From NCBI GenBank assembly GCA_002118135.1, contig BDIU01000232.1:124001-188000 (forward strand): a stretch of 64,000 nucleotides of DNA, written 5' to 3'. Source of the DNA: Trebouxia sp. TZW2008 (lineage: Eukaryota > Chlorophyta > Trebouxiophyceae > Trebouxiales > Trebouxiaceae). Positions 23,121-35,020 of this stretch are shown piece after piece; within the stretch, counting starts at the first letter, position 1, and the number at the start of each line of letters is the position of its first letter. The position numbers and the translations under genes are program-made. Under the pieces are notes generated by a model. It did not search any database and was not told where the DNA came from. It saw only the letters and a list, made by a program, of their open reading frames with translations.

Positions 23121-23862
23121 AGTGCTGTCAAAGCATCGCTTAGGCATTGTGTGGAATGCTGGCGCTGCAATCCAGGAGCAGCCTAAGTGTAGCACCAACC
23201 GTTGTTATTTGGGGTGGTTCATGAAGAAATGCCAGGAAGCGCTGATTGTGAACATGGCACGCAATGCATGTAGAATGTGCAGATACCTGCCGATTTGTTG
23301 CAGGGTTGTGTTGTAAATCAAATCTCGTGCTTCAATGCGAGTGGAAGTGTCAGCATGTGTTACAGAACGCAATGAGATGAAAGGCATTGCTAGTCAAAAT
23401 CTGATGGCGAGGTGCTGATTCCTCAAATGCTACAGCATGCCACAGGAGCATAGGTTGGCTCAAATTAGGACCAAAGTTGCAACAGCAACCAGCAGACTCA
23501 TGAGCAGCACCTTGGCTCTCACGCAACCCTTTCCCAACCTCTATCCTTCAGAAAGGCCACTGATCACAGTAGTCTGCAACAAGACACCCGTGTAGTGAAA
23601 CAAACTTAAAAGTTCCTGGTTTCAGAGCGATTTCACTGTCTGCAGCCTGTTGTACAGCAGCACAATAGTACGCATGGTTGCGCTGGTCAGCTGCTTTCAG
23701 TACTGATAATGCGATTGGCTGTCGTATAGCCTTCTGCTTGCTTTCGTAGCGATGACGCGGCTGTCACCTGCGCTGGCGGACTCCCGTTTACACTGGTCTA
23801 GACAAATACTTTGCAGAAGACCGAAGGTCAGGAGATTTGTTGACTAGAACAGGCGCTGCAGC
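23121..23862. other. Intergenic region between YCF66 and ARM/BTB gene
   Basis: Contains the YCF66 3' UTR (TGTAA at 23312) and the promoter of the next + gene. No exon or named element recognised. Confidence 0.4.
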
Positions 23863-26800
23863 ATGGTGCGGACCGCACTTTCTCGAGCTGGCGGAGATGT
23901 TGCAGACACAAAAAGGCGCATTGCCGCCGCGTTGGACAGGTATGATACACAGCTCTCTAGCTAAGCTGAGTTTTGGCCAACGCTTACTGCTTCCAATGAT
24001 CGCTGCATACAGGTACAGCGCTTTCACGAGTGCCATCAGGCGAGGCGATGTTTCGGCTCAGGCTTCAGGTGCCAAAGTCCTGGACAACCTGGCCAGCATT
24101 GCAGTGCAGGATCAACTATTATTACGAAACTCTGCAGACCTGAGGTAAGCTTTGGCAATCTCACTGCGCCAGGCTGCTTATCAATTTACTCTTGGTGCAT
24201 CCCTCAGCAGCATCAGGTGCTCATGCGATGTCTGCATGAATTGCAGGAGGTTCTTTTCTACAGCGATCAGCAGAATTGATCTGGCAGCCATGCTGAGCTC
24301 CTCATCTGCGCCGATCCAGCTGGCAACAGTGCAGGCCAGCAGCTCATTGTCTCAGCACGCAGAGACGCTGCCCAGCACTAGCTTGCCTTGCTTAGTCAAG
24401 ATGCTACAGTCAGATGGTGTGCACTTTGACAACGCTCATGTCTTGCTGCATTAGCTGGATGCTATCTGTCGTAGCTGATGTTTCAAGATTACAGGTGCTT
24501 CAGAGCTAGCTGTGATCACCTTGCGCAACCTTGTCCGCCACTTTGGACCTTCGACAATCTGGCAAAGCGTTCATGGTGGGTCCATGCTTTGCTTGCTCGC
24601 TGTGCAACTTGCATTTCTGAAAGGCTGCTTCTTCTGTTTTGTTGCATGTGCTGCAGCCACGTTTGCATTAATGCAGCCTTTGCCTCTCTTGCTCATCCTG
24701 TCCACGCCCTCCAAGAACTGCTTACACTTCCCAGCACATGTGCTAGGTGTATGTGGCCCAAGCCCTGTCTTGCCTGGCTGGCTTTTTCAAGCAACCAACA
24801 AAGTGCCTTTTTTGGGGTTGTGAGCCAACTTTTGCCATGTTGCTTTGCAGATGGGGAGGGTCATGAGACATTGCTAGCAAAGGCAGAAGCCTGGGCACAG
24901 GGGCATGCTCAAGCAGTTCCTCATTTGCGCTTGCTGTGTCATTTGCTGCATAGCAGTTTGGCCGCTCAGCGTCATCTTCTACAAAGCCCAAAATTGGCTG
25001 TCAGGTGATCCCATGCAATTTGTTTCAGTGTTGCTGTTTGCTCGAAACGACTTTCCGTAAATGGCTGCATGTGGGCACTGACTACTGAAGACAGGCTACA
25101 CTCAGGGATCTGGTGTAACTTCTTTATGATGTTGCCCAAATCACAAAGAAGTTACACCAAATGTCTTGCCTGGCTAGCAAATAAGCTTTTATCTACATCC
25201 TTCATTTCAGAAGACGTGTCTGACTTACAGCTTGTGCCAAGGGCATTATTTGCTTGTGCTTGCCAATGGAAATCAGCTGTACAAAGCAGAAAGGACTGCC
25301 GCTCCGCATCAGCATGTTTGTTGTTGCTACAGGTGGGCCACTGCACTACTGGAGTTGCTGCAGCTGTCCTTGCCAGACACAGAAAGAGAAGTAGTGGCAG
25401 CAACTCTTCATGCTATGTCTGCTGTGGCCCATTTTGTGGAGCACATTCAGCAAGACTGCCATGCCTATCACAAGTTGGCAGTCGCAGCTGCTGCAGCAGT
25501 ACAGGCAGGCAACAGGTCAGACGGCATGCAACAGCAAGTTCATCTGTGACACAGGCTGTTTGGTTGTTGTCAACAGCTGAGACATTTGATCCCCATTGCA
25601 TACATACATGCATAATAACGCATACTAGTTGGGCTCAAAGGCCTTGCTAGGTACGTATAATTACCAAGCGACTGTCTTTGAGCAATGAAGTCTGTTCACA
25701 AGCTAAACCACTTCCAAAGCACTGATCAAAGACTATTGCCATTGATTTGCTTGAGCGATGCAAGAAGAGCAAATGTATATGTCAAGTCTGATTGTTTGCA
25801 ATCTGCTTGTGCAGCGCTGCTGCAAGCTGCAGCAGATTCTCAAACTGCCCAGATGCTGCCAACATGTTAATTATTGGCTGGTGAGAAAATGGTCAACAGC
25901 CTCTTTCCTGTGCAGGACTGCGTGGACAGGAGGCAGCAACTTTTGAGTCCTTGATGGTTGCAGCATGCAATTTGCTCAACAAACTTGCATGCATCACTCC
26001 TCTCTGCCCACGTCATGAAACTTGGCTTGCATGAAACATGAAAGCCTCTGTCCTGTGCAGGGTTGCGTGGACTGGAGCCAACAATCTTGGGTCCCTAAAT
26101 GTCGCAGCATGCAATCTGCTGGACACACTTGCATGCATCACTGCATCCTGCCCTTGTCATAACACTTGGCTTGCGTCAAATATCAAAGCAACTTTCCTGT
26201 GCAGGGTTGCGTGGACAGGAGCTGGCCACCTTGAGTCCCTGACTGTCACAGCATGCAATCTGCTGGACACACATGCATGCATCACTCCTCCCTGCCCACG
26301 TCATGAACCTTGGCTTGCATGAAATGTCAAAGCCTGTTTCCTATACAGGGTCTCTTGGACTGGAGCCAGCAATCTTGAGTCCCTCACTGTTGCAGCATGC
26401 AATCTGCTGGACACACTTGCATGCATCACTCCTCCCCATGTTCACCAACATCAAGGCAGCAACATGAAGACAACAAGGGGCCCTCAAGAATCTCAGAACA
26501 GAGAGGTACGTGCAATGACTCTGTTAGACCCCTCACTGTTCTCCATGCCAATTTGCAGAAGCTGATTGTCAAGTGCAATTCCAGTGCATTGTCACTTGCT
26601 GCTAAGTCATGCAATCTGTCAACACACATGTGTGAGCTTGCATGGTGTGTTGAGACAGCTTTGCCTCCTTTAGGAGCACATACATAATCAGCACAATCTG
26701 CTACACTGCAGGAGGTTCTGCACTCCCCTAAAGCACAGCAGCAAGCCGCTGAGCGCAGCCTAGCAAGTGCCCTGCGTCAGCTGTTGGCCGTGAAGAGGTT

Positions 26801-29800
26801 CAGCATCCAGCCAAACAGTCCTGGGCACAGGGTGCTATCAGCAGCCCTGAAGGCCATATGTGTCCTTCTGCTGCCGCCCCACTTCAGCCACGGTTTAGGT
26901 CAGTGTGAACTTGTACTGCGCAGAGGTCACGTCAGTCTAACATTGCACTGCCCTCCCCGTGCATAGGATTGGACAATCTTTGTATATGGCTTGAATGCCA
27001 CGTGCGCGCTTCTGCTGCCGCTCACTTCACCCATGGTTCAGCTCAGTCTCTACAAAACAGCCATTGAGCCATGGTAGCAGTTGCTGTTGTGCTGTGCCTG
27101 GCATGCCTCCAACATTGTTGTCATTGCAGCACCCTGTGCTCTGGTCAAGTCCTTCTCAAAGACTTACAACACCTTATCTATGCTGTTGCCATGTGGGTTC
27201 GATGCATGCATCACCGACCCAATGGTGATTTTGAGAGCTGTAAAATAAGTGAAGTCAACATGACAGCAAATGGCCTGTCTGTCCATGATGCAGGTGCACG
27301 CCAAAGCCCTTGGGTTGTTCCCCTGGGGTCCAATCTTACCACAGTCATACTGTCACTGCTGTCCAAGTCTAGACAAGATTTTGCAATGGACACCTGGTGC
27401 TGGCAAGCACTGTACTTGCTGCAAGCACAGCTGTCTGCAAGTCAGATCAGCCAGATTCTGCAACACCCAACACTCCATCAGAAGGTGGGCGCCCTGTGAG
27501 ATTTCATGCCAATGTCTGTACCCTGAAGCCATGCAATGACGTGTATGCTGAGGTGTCAGCTTGTTGTGTAGTACGCAAGTGTACTGTTGGCTGCAACATC
27601 AAAAGCTCTGCCTTCAAGTTTGTGGTAGATATGTCCTTTGTGTGCACCCTTTGATCAAGTGGATTGTGACATCTAGCCTGCAAAAGCTTGAAGCTGCATT
27701 TGAGCATGTTGAAATTTCTTTCACACTTCTGGTCGTTGCGTTGTTTGCGCATTGGGGAGGCTCATAAACAATTATTGACTGAGCATGTCCTTTGTTGCAG
27801 ATTCCTCCCACATCCATCTTGACCCTGGAGCCTCTCTACTGCTCCTGGTCAGCGTTCAGACTAGCTCTAGCCTGCCAAGCAACTGTCAAGCCCCCGCCGC
27901 ACCTCACACACTCTGTCTACCTGCCAGCAACCGACACCCATGGCCACCAATCACCCTCAGCGGCACCCTCCCATGGCCAAGCATCAACGAGCAGCTCTAC
28001 CCTTCAGGGTAGCAGGTCTCAATGGGCAGGCCAGGAATCAATAGGCAGCTCTGCCCTTCAGGCTAGCAGGCCCCAATGGGCAGGTCAGGAATCAACAGGC
28101 AGCTCTGCCCTTCAGGCTAGTGGTCATCAAAGGGCAGACAGGGAGGCCAAAAGGCAGCAGTGGGCAAAGGGGGACAGTCAAAGGCACCATTTGCTGCTGC
28201 CAAAGGCCTTGCCTCAGGGCAACCTGATGCGCTACTTTGACCTGGCCTGCGTGACGGCTGCACTGCGGTGTCTAGATGGGCAGCAAGGCGCCTGGGAAGA
28301 TGCTTGGTTGGTGCTCATGCATGCTTTGCCCAGATTTCATGATGAAGGTGAGTCTGATGCTGTCTTATCAGTAATCTGCATACAGCTGCACATGGCTGGG
28401 CAAACTGGTAATGTGTCACATGATGTTTGCACAGTCTCGTTGCAAAAGTCCCACGCAGCGCATGCTGTTGCGCCTTACACTAGGCAGCAGGAAGGCAGCT
28501 AACAGATTGCAGGCCTGCTGAGGTATGTTTCTTGACTTGGGGGTGAGATGCCAGTCGCGACTCACTTGCATCTGTAGTTGATCAGATCATCGGAGCATCA
28601 CTCGCAGCAACAGTGATGCAATGTCAGACCAGAAGCAAGCCTGCCTGGCGAGACACCAGGACTTTTGCCACACATACCTAGCAATGGATGCTAGAAAGTG
28701 TAGGGATTATCATTGCCATTCAAACGAAGCACAGATCTGACATGACGCTTGCCGTTCAGATGGGGCAGCTTGGACATCAGCCATTATTGCAGCACTTCAA
28801 TCCCTCACTGAAGCAGCCGCCATGGGTTGTCTTCCCACTGACATTTGCCAGGAGCTGCTGCACCTATCCCAAGATACCAAAAACACCAGCAGGGAAATGT
28901 CCACAGTGTTAGACTCATTGCCTCCTGAAGTGGCCTATGGAGATGCAAGCGCTGCTAGCAGTGGCAGCAAGGGAACCCTGGTGCCGCCACCGCTGCAGCA
29001 GCAGGAGAACGCCCAGCTGCAGCTATGGTGGGCAGCAGCCACAGCTGCCTGTTCTGGGCGGCTTGCATTACCAAGCGAGCTTGGAGAGACCCTGTCAAGC
29101 CTTTTGGGTGATAGCAGTTTGGCTGATGTTGCTATCAACCTGCAGGATCCATCAGAAATTGTTTGGGCCCATGCCTCGATATTAGCTGCTCGGTGCCCCA
29201 AACTGTATGAGGCTGCGCAGCAGCAGCAGCAGCAGCAGCAGTTAAAAGCATCAACAAGCAGCACAGAAAGCGACATCATACAGCTGCATCTTGGCAAGCA
29301 GGTCAAAGCATCAGCCCTAAGGCAGGTGTTGGAGTATGTATACACTGGTCAAGTCAAGACTCTGGCCAGCAGCGAGGAAAAGATCGCTCTACGCAAGCTT
29401 GCGCATGCACTGGATTTACCACAGCTAGCAGCACTGGCAGCAGGCACAAAGCCTCTACCTGGCGCTAGCTATGCTCCTCTGACTTTGTGTGCTTTGGTGC
29501 CTAGCTCGCCAATTGCCATCCCTTACAAGGCAGAGCTGCCAATGCATCATGGCAAATTGTCAGCAAGCTGTCATCAAGATGACGTGGGTAACATGACAGG
29601 ATGCGACAGTCAGTTGGCATCAACCCAGCCAGAACACCATCATGCAGACACAGGACAAGTGGGTCCGCCACATGCGCTGTCTCAGCAGGAGCATCAGCAA
29701 CTAGACTTAGGGCAAGTGGGGTTGCCACACGCAAGCCAAGCCAGCTTGAGAATTGAAGCTTCCAACCAGGTTGAGGGAATTGATGAGGCTGATGTGACTC

Positions 29801-30552
29801 ATCAGCAGCATCCGAGGCTCAATGATATGCTGGGTTCGAGCCTTCAGTTCAGTGTGCCTGCCAGGTTGCTTAGGCCCAGCAATATCTCAACGCACTTTGA
29901 TCTGCTGCTTGTACCTCAGCAAAGGCAATTTCATGCCCACAGCAAAGGAGACACAACTTGTGGCCAGTCACAGCAAGAGAGCAGAACACAGCATGAGGTT
30001 GCGCAACAGGATGGGTACAGCGTCAACAGCAGCAGCAGTGACCACAGGGTCAGTAGCACCTGCAGTGCGGCTGGTGGTCAATCGTTTCTGCAAGTGCTGC
30101 CGGCTCACAGAGCTGTTCTGGCAGTCACAAGCCCTTACTTTGCTGCAATGCTGTCGGACAGATGGCAAGCTGGTCATGGCCATGCAACTGACTTTCAGCA
30201 AATGTCTGTGGCTCACTTGCCATCCTATGACATGGATGTGTTGCTGGCGTTTGTGCACTTTTGCTGCACAAGGGAGCTGAAGCTACTGCCCAGACCACAA
30301 GCAGCATTGGCTGACGATGATGCCACAAGGAGCCATAGAATCTGCGGCGGCTGTTGGCAATCTCGGACAGCTGTCAGGCTCTCATCTGCTGCTGAAGCTT
30401 GGATGGTACCACAGTTGCAACAAGAGTGTGTTAAGTTTCTGTCAATCAATCTTGATGTCCTGTCTGCTGATTGCCAAGCTGCTGTATATCAAGACCTCAG
30501 TGAATTACAGACTTGGGGCTTAGCCCAGGATCTAGCTGACAGCTTGTCATAG
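23863..30552 (+). CDS. Large ARM-repeat protein with two C-terminal BTB/POZ domains
   Basis: The start MVRTALSRAGGDVADTKRRI (23863-23939) joins in phase to 24013-24144 (YSAFTSAIRRGDVSAQASGA). Middle exons (for example 25336-25515 and 26712-26899) code helical ARM-like segments such as ALLELLQLSLPDTEREVVAA. The last exon, 28760-30552, has BTB1 (SSLADVAINLQD, WAHASILAARCP, LRQVLEYVYTGQV), an Asp/His/Gln-rich linker, then BTB2 (LPAHRAVLAVTSPYFAAMLS, LPSYDMDVLLAFVHFCC). The order ARM then two BTBs resembles plant proteins like At1g04390, likely CUL3 substrate adaptors. A CAG tract codes Q8 at 29217-29240. TGTAA follows the stop at 30614. Many middle exon limits are unresolved because of the 144-bp array and neighbouring duplications. 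Confidence 0.75.
24738..24790 (+). repeat. Interspersed repeat family B, copy
   Basis: GCTAGGTGTATGTGGCCCAA continuing CCCTGTCTTGCC matches the copies near 35070, 48420 and 55460. It lies in the ARM/BTB gene. Confidence 0.5.
25111..25159. other. Perfect 15-bp stem inverted repeat
   Basis: TGGTGTAACTTCTTT at 25111-25125 is perfectly complementary to 25145-25159, with a 19-base loop. It sits between exons of the ARM/BTB gene and would fold in the transcript. Confidence 0.8.
25622..25710 (+). repeat. Interspersed repeat family C, copy 1
   Basis: TTGGGCTCAAAGGCCTTGCT then AGGTACGTATAA and GACTGTCTTTGAG; matches 54013-54075 in the KsgA gene. Confidence 0.55.
25905..26570 (+). repeat. Exon-bearing array in ARM/BTB gene, exact 144-bp period
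   Basis: The anchor CAGCATGCAA recurs at 25961, 26105, 26249 and 26393, each exactly 144 bp apart; a decayed fifth unit sits near 26527. Each unit has a TGTGCAG-type acceptor and an exon-like frame VAWTGAxxLxSLxVAACNLL, which reads as part of an ARM helix. Units 2 and 3 are the best preserved. Confidence 0.9.
26857..27045 (+). repeat. Donor-side exon-edge duplication
   Basis: The exon ending AICVLLLPPHFSHGLG (to about 26899, donor GTCAGTG) has a partial copy near 27000-27040 (CTTCTGCTGCCGC, then CACTTCACCCATGGTT and a similar donor context). Confidence 0.65.
27989..28152 (+). repeat. Coding minisatellite, 54-bp unit, three copies
   Basis: GCAGCTCT anchors at 27991, 28045 and 28099 are exactly 54 bp apart and code an 18-residue repeat of type GSSALQASRPQWAGQEST inside an open frame of the ARM/BTB gene. 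Unlike the exon-edge arrays, the period is a whole number of codons. Confidence 0.85.
28640..28700 (-). repeat. Interspersed repeat family B, inverted copy
   Basis: The reverse complement reads TTGCTAGGTATGTGTGGCAA, then GTCCTGGTGTCTCGCCAGGC, matching other family members. Confidence 0.55.
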
Positions 30553-30862
30553 CTTGCAATTCATTCTTGATAGCTGTAGGCACGATGTGATTGGGTGTTG
30601 ATGTCGCTTTGTTTGTAAGATACGCATGCCTGAGCGAAAGGCGTGCACATGATGCAACCTGTGGGCTGAGCGTTGACAAGTTCTTGGTTGTACATTGTGG
30701 CGGGAAATGCTGAAATGCAAAATGTGTGTATATGTTTCACCTGCACGCTTCGACCACGAAGGGCCAATTCGTCTCCTTTGTTCTGCTGGCACGCGTTGTG
30801 CCATAATACCGGACCAGGTATAACCTTGTACCAGTACCACATTCGATCTCGCCAAAACAAAT
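30553..30862. other. Intergenic region, ARM/BTB to scramblase
   Basis: Short spacer holding the ARM/BTB 3' UTR (TGTAA at 30614) and the scramblase upstream region. Nothing else recognised. Confidence 0.4.
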
Positions 30863-33619
30863 ATGGCCTGGTGCTGCGGTGCACCAGATCCCAAAATGAC
30901 CAACCTGGAGCAGGAAGGTCAAAAGCGAGCCGAGGCTCCTCAAACGCAAGAGATGAGTACAAACCTGCTGGTATCTACGGGCAGCGCCCTGGTACCTGCC
31001 GGCAAGCAGGTCAGTCAAACATGATCTTCACCAAACTTGGATCAGATGCTGTCAGCAGTGATTGGTTGTTGGCACAAAAGCAGATCGCGTGACATTGATC
31101 GTGTGCGTGCAGCAAAATGAGCTCCTCGGTACGGGAGTATTCGCCTCTCTCAACACTGTTCATATCAAGTACAGGGGGTTCTTTGTAGAGAGATATGTGT
31201 GCTGTGCAGCCCCACTGCGCGAGGTACAGCGTCACAATTTCAAAGTTGTCAACAGCACTTCTTTAATTCACAAAAATGTTTGTCCTGTATATTGCCGCCT
31301 GAGGGTTTATATCACATCGGCATCCTTTTGTCTGTGATGTAGTATGAAGTCAAGCCGTGCGTGAGAGGTTTTGGTGAGATGCCAACAGATCAGGAATTTG
31401 ACAATGGTGACTTGACACTGGTGATGGATGACGCCAATCCTGGACGCAGCTGCATTTGCTGTCCAGGCTATTACAAAAGGCTGACCATCACAGCAAAGGT
31501 GAGGCAATGCACCTCTATCCTGTCCGTCATATAGTCAAGACTGCACTGAACAAGCCCGTAGTCTCAGTTGTGGCAGCTCATACAAGGCAACAATATGGCT
31601 GCTTCTGTTTGAGCAACTTGACAACTATAACCTTACTCCGCATTGATGATATGAAAGAGCAGACACGCATCAGAACAGCCATGGCTGCAGTCAGCTTCGG
31701 ATCTTCTCAGTTTGACTCGACTCTCTTGTTGAGGCTTAAATCATTTGCGGTTTACGTTTCAGAACATCAACAAACCAACACACAAACAAAGCATGCATAC
31801 TGAGCAGAACATGCACATGCAGGACAAGAGTCACAAGCTGAGCTTCACTTTTGAGAGGCCCAAGGCCTGCCCTATCACCTGCCTGCCCTGGCCCTTCAAC
31901 TGCACCATCCTGTGTCCTTTGAAAGTCTTTGTGCGGTCACCTTCTGGTGAGACTACCTTTTCCCCTTCACCCTATGATCTGCATGTCTTGTCGCAACAGC
32001 ATTGCATCGCAGCTACTTTTCTCATCGCCTTTTTACAGCCTGTCAAGGCTGCTGGTTGTCACTGTTGCTTTGCAAATGATGTGTTGACCAATTTTTGGAA
32101 AGTAAAACTTTTCTAGCAAAAGGTGCTGTCATGAAATGGCTTTTGCATTTGAGTTCACTTTCACCTCAACCACCAAACAGTGACTGAAGATATCGTGAAT
32201 TGTGTCTGACCTTGTGCAATCAGCACTGTACATTGTGATGTACCAATCCTTCCTTCAATTTAGGGTTTGTGCAAGAAGATTGCTTTGTTGGCTGTTGGCA
32301 GGTGGTGTGTTGGGGTATGCTCAGCAGGTGAACAAGTGCTGCAGCTGTGCTGGGTACATTGAGGTGCTGGATGCTGCAAACCAGTTGCTGTACACCATCC
32401 AGGGTGCGCCTCTCATCCTGAACGCTTGACATGCTCACACCCGCTTGCTTGCGAATTGGGCTGCTTGCCCCTGAACACATGTTTTGATCACAGCATTTGG
32501 CCGCTTGTTGAATATATGTTGTGATCATAGCACTCAGCTGTTCATTGGCAAGTACCTGTTGTGAGCATTCTACTTGGCCTTTTGATTGTGTGATCTTGCC
32601 TATGCATCATAACACACATAATTGGCAGACTTGTCTGCCTGTTTATGCGATCAAGTTTTCCTATGCATTGTGATCACGTGTGTGAGCATAGGATTCAGCT
32701 ACTTCTCTGTGTTCTCTTGGGCAGCCCATCCCCAACACCTACACCAGCGATGCCTGTTGCTTTGTGTTGGTCTCATGCATGTTTTTGTGACAGAGACTCA
32801 GGGTGACGCATGCTGTGCATTTACTGATTGATTACATCAAGGTCTTCAAGCCCAACCTGACAAAACAACCAATCGCATAATTTTGGAAGATTTGCCTGAT
32901 GCCTCAGCATATTCAGCACGCCAAAGCAGCAAGATGAACGTTCTCTCTCCCTATCTGCCCTGGTCGTCATCATTTGCAGTGAACTCTGGTTGCCACATGA
33001 CATACATGCATAGATGCAAGTGATTGATGTTGGAGTCAACATTTCATACTCTTTTGCTGTCATGTGCAGAGCCATGCTGCCAGGGCTGCATCTTGTCATG
33101 CTGCTTGCCCAACCTGTGCTGCAAGCGTAACCGTCTCAGCATCCACCCAGCCAACAGCCATGACACTGTGGGCGAGATTGTGCACACTTACCCTGGCTGC
33201 TTCAAGTGAGTTCTCTGACCACAGTTCTGTGCCTTCTAGCATTGACGCAAGATGACACCTTTGTATACAAGTAGCGTTGCTGTGTGCCACTGGCCAGGCA
33301 AATTGCTAGCTTGCAGAAGATAGACCCTGTGATGCGGATGAGATGGCTGTCGTGGACATCTGATACAATCCAGAATTGCTGTTGCTGCCAGTATGCATCA
33401 AATTGGACGCTCATGGTATCTGTGCACGTTTGCGGTGTGCAACTACGTCTGCTGGTCTTGCTTGACTGGTGTTATGGTTGATTGCTTTGCAGGTCCTGTT
33501 GCACTGCTGGCAGCAACTTCTTTGTGTCCTTCCCGCCTACTGCCTCCCCTGACCAGAAGGCCATGGTGATGGCAGCAGCTTTTCTGGCCAACTACCTGTA
33601 CTTCAACAGGGCCTTGTAG
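30863..33619 (+). CDS. Phospholipid scramblase family protein, Cys-rich
   Basis: Seven exons join in phase: 30863-31009, 31113-31223, 31343-31498, 31823-31946, 32302-32403, 33070-33205 and 33493-33619, giving 300 aa with a TAG stop. Family marks are FASLNTVHIKY, ERPKACPITCLPWPFNC, IEVLDAANQLLYTIQ, the Cys-rich PCCQGCILSCCLPNLCCKRN, and the end FVSFPPTASPDQKAMVMAAA then FLANYLYFN, equivalent to the last beta-strand and buried C-terminal helix of scramblases. The start is MAWCCGAPDPK; its Cys pair could be palmitoylated, as in animal PLSCRs. It probably acts at a membrane face in lipid redistribution or lipid binding. Conserved Cys pairs could bind metal. No exon-edge array is evident; a short GATCAYAGCA-type repeat occurs in the intron near 32480-32570. 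Confidence 0.85.
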
Positions 33620-34425
33620 ACTGGCATGAGCCCTGTGTTGCTGAGTGAGCCTGACTGCCTGCAGACTTTGCTTCATACCCACTTGTTGTGCTGGTACACA
33701 CTTGATCAGAGTACACACTACTAGTGCAAGCGATACTGATTCCTCTTGTTTCGGATGACTATGACTATTGAACAATGTGCTTTCTTTTGTGCTTGAATGC
33801 GTGTTGCCAAGCACCATATAGTGTCCGCTTGCCCTACGTTGTGAAATTATTGGACCTTGACAGCTGCCGTTTCTGGTTGCACCTCAAAGTCATGTAGCAG
33901 ACTTGAGACCAGTTGTTGCTTGATGCTCAGCACTCATGGTCGGCCAAAATCAGCGCAGCTGCAGCTCAGGCTACAGCACAACACAGATGCAGCACCATCA
34001 GCAACTGTAAATTCCAAGTTTAATTGTGCGGCATATGCATCAGCTGAGGTGTGAGTGGTGTCACAGATACTCTCATGCCCAAGTGACCTCTGAGTCTCAA
34101 AGTCATGTAGCGCAGAGAGGGAGAATAATTTTACATGCTTTAGCCAGCCAACAAGGCTGATCACATGTGCTACACTGTGGCAATGACTATATGTCCATGA
34201 AATTCAGGCAGTCTATGACATAGTGAATGCAAGCAAGTCGAGTAAGCTGTTTGTCATAGCGAGCGTTTTTAATATCTCGTCACCTGACGTAATCAAAGTC
34301 TTATTAAGGTCGATCAATTTCCTGCTCGTTGTGCAACAAGGTTTCTGCGCAGACAGCCATAATGACCTTCGCAACAGGACAGCCTTACTTCAAACGCTCG
34401 TGCTCTACCAGAGAACAATCGATAC
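33620..34425. other. Intergenic region, scramblase to UGT
   Basis: No coding signal recognised; TGTAA at 34006. Includes the UGT promoter. Confidence 0.4.
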
Positions 34426-34986
34426 ATGATGGCAAGATGCAAAAGCGGTCTTGTTGCCTTGCTAGTCTTTCTGACCGTCGTTGCACCCGTGAACGTGCGA
34501 GGCATTTCGATTCTTGGCTTTGCTGCCATTTCAGCCCGATCTCATCAGTACTGTATGCTGAGGATCGGTCAAGAGTTGGCGGCTCGTGGGCACAAGTTTA
34601 CTCTGGTCGTCAGTGACGTCGAGGGACTTAGCCTAGGTAAGCTTGGATCGAAAGCGTTCCCGGGGCTGGAACTTGTTGCTTTCAAAGGACCACCGTATGT
34701 CGGAACGAAGGCGTGGCATGATGACTATCCGCGGGACTTGACGAAGGCAAGCCTCTTGACAGGCTTGTTGGCTGAGAGCAGTGGACACTGAGTTGACTCG
34801 ACTTTGAGACCAATTGGGACCTTGCAGGCCTTGAAGCAGCTGCAGAACGAGCTGGTAGCGGGAGCGCACCATTTGCACAGTGATAACGCATTTCTGGAGC
34901 GGCTGCGAGCTGCAAGTGAGTTTGGCCCCTGCAATGGCTGCGCTGACACAGCAAATGTACACAGCCTCTTGGCAGCAGCATTTGCC

Positions 34987-35020
<34 letters not shown>

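Noticed and set aside
29830..29845. GGTTCGAGCC resembling a tRNA B box
   Set aside because: It lies in the coding exon of the double-BTB protein and has no matching A box or acceptor stem.
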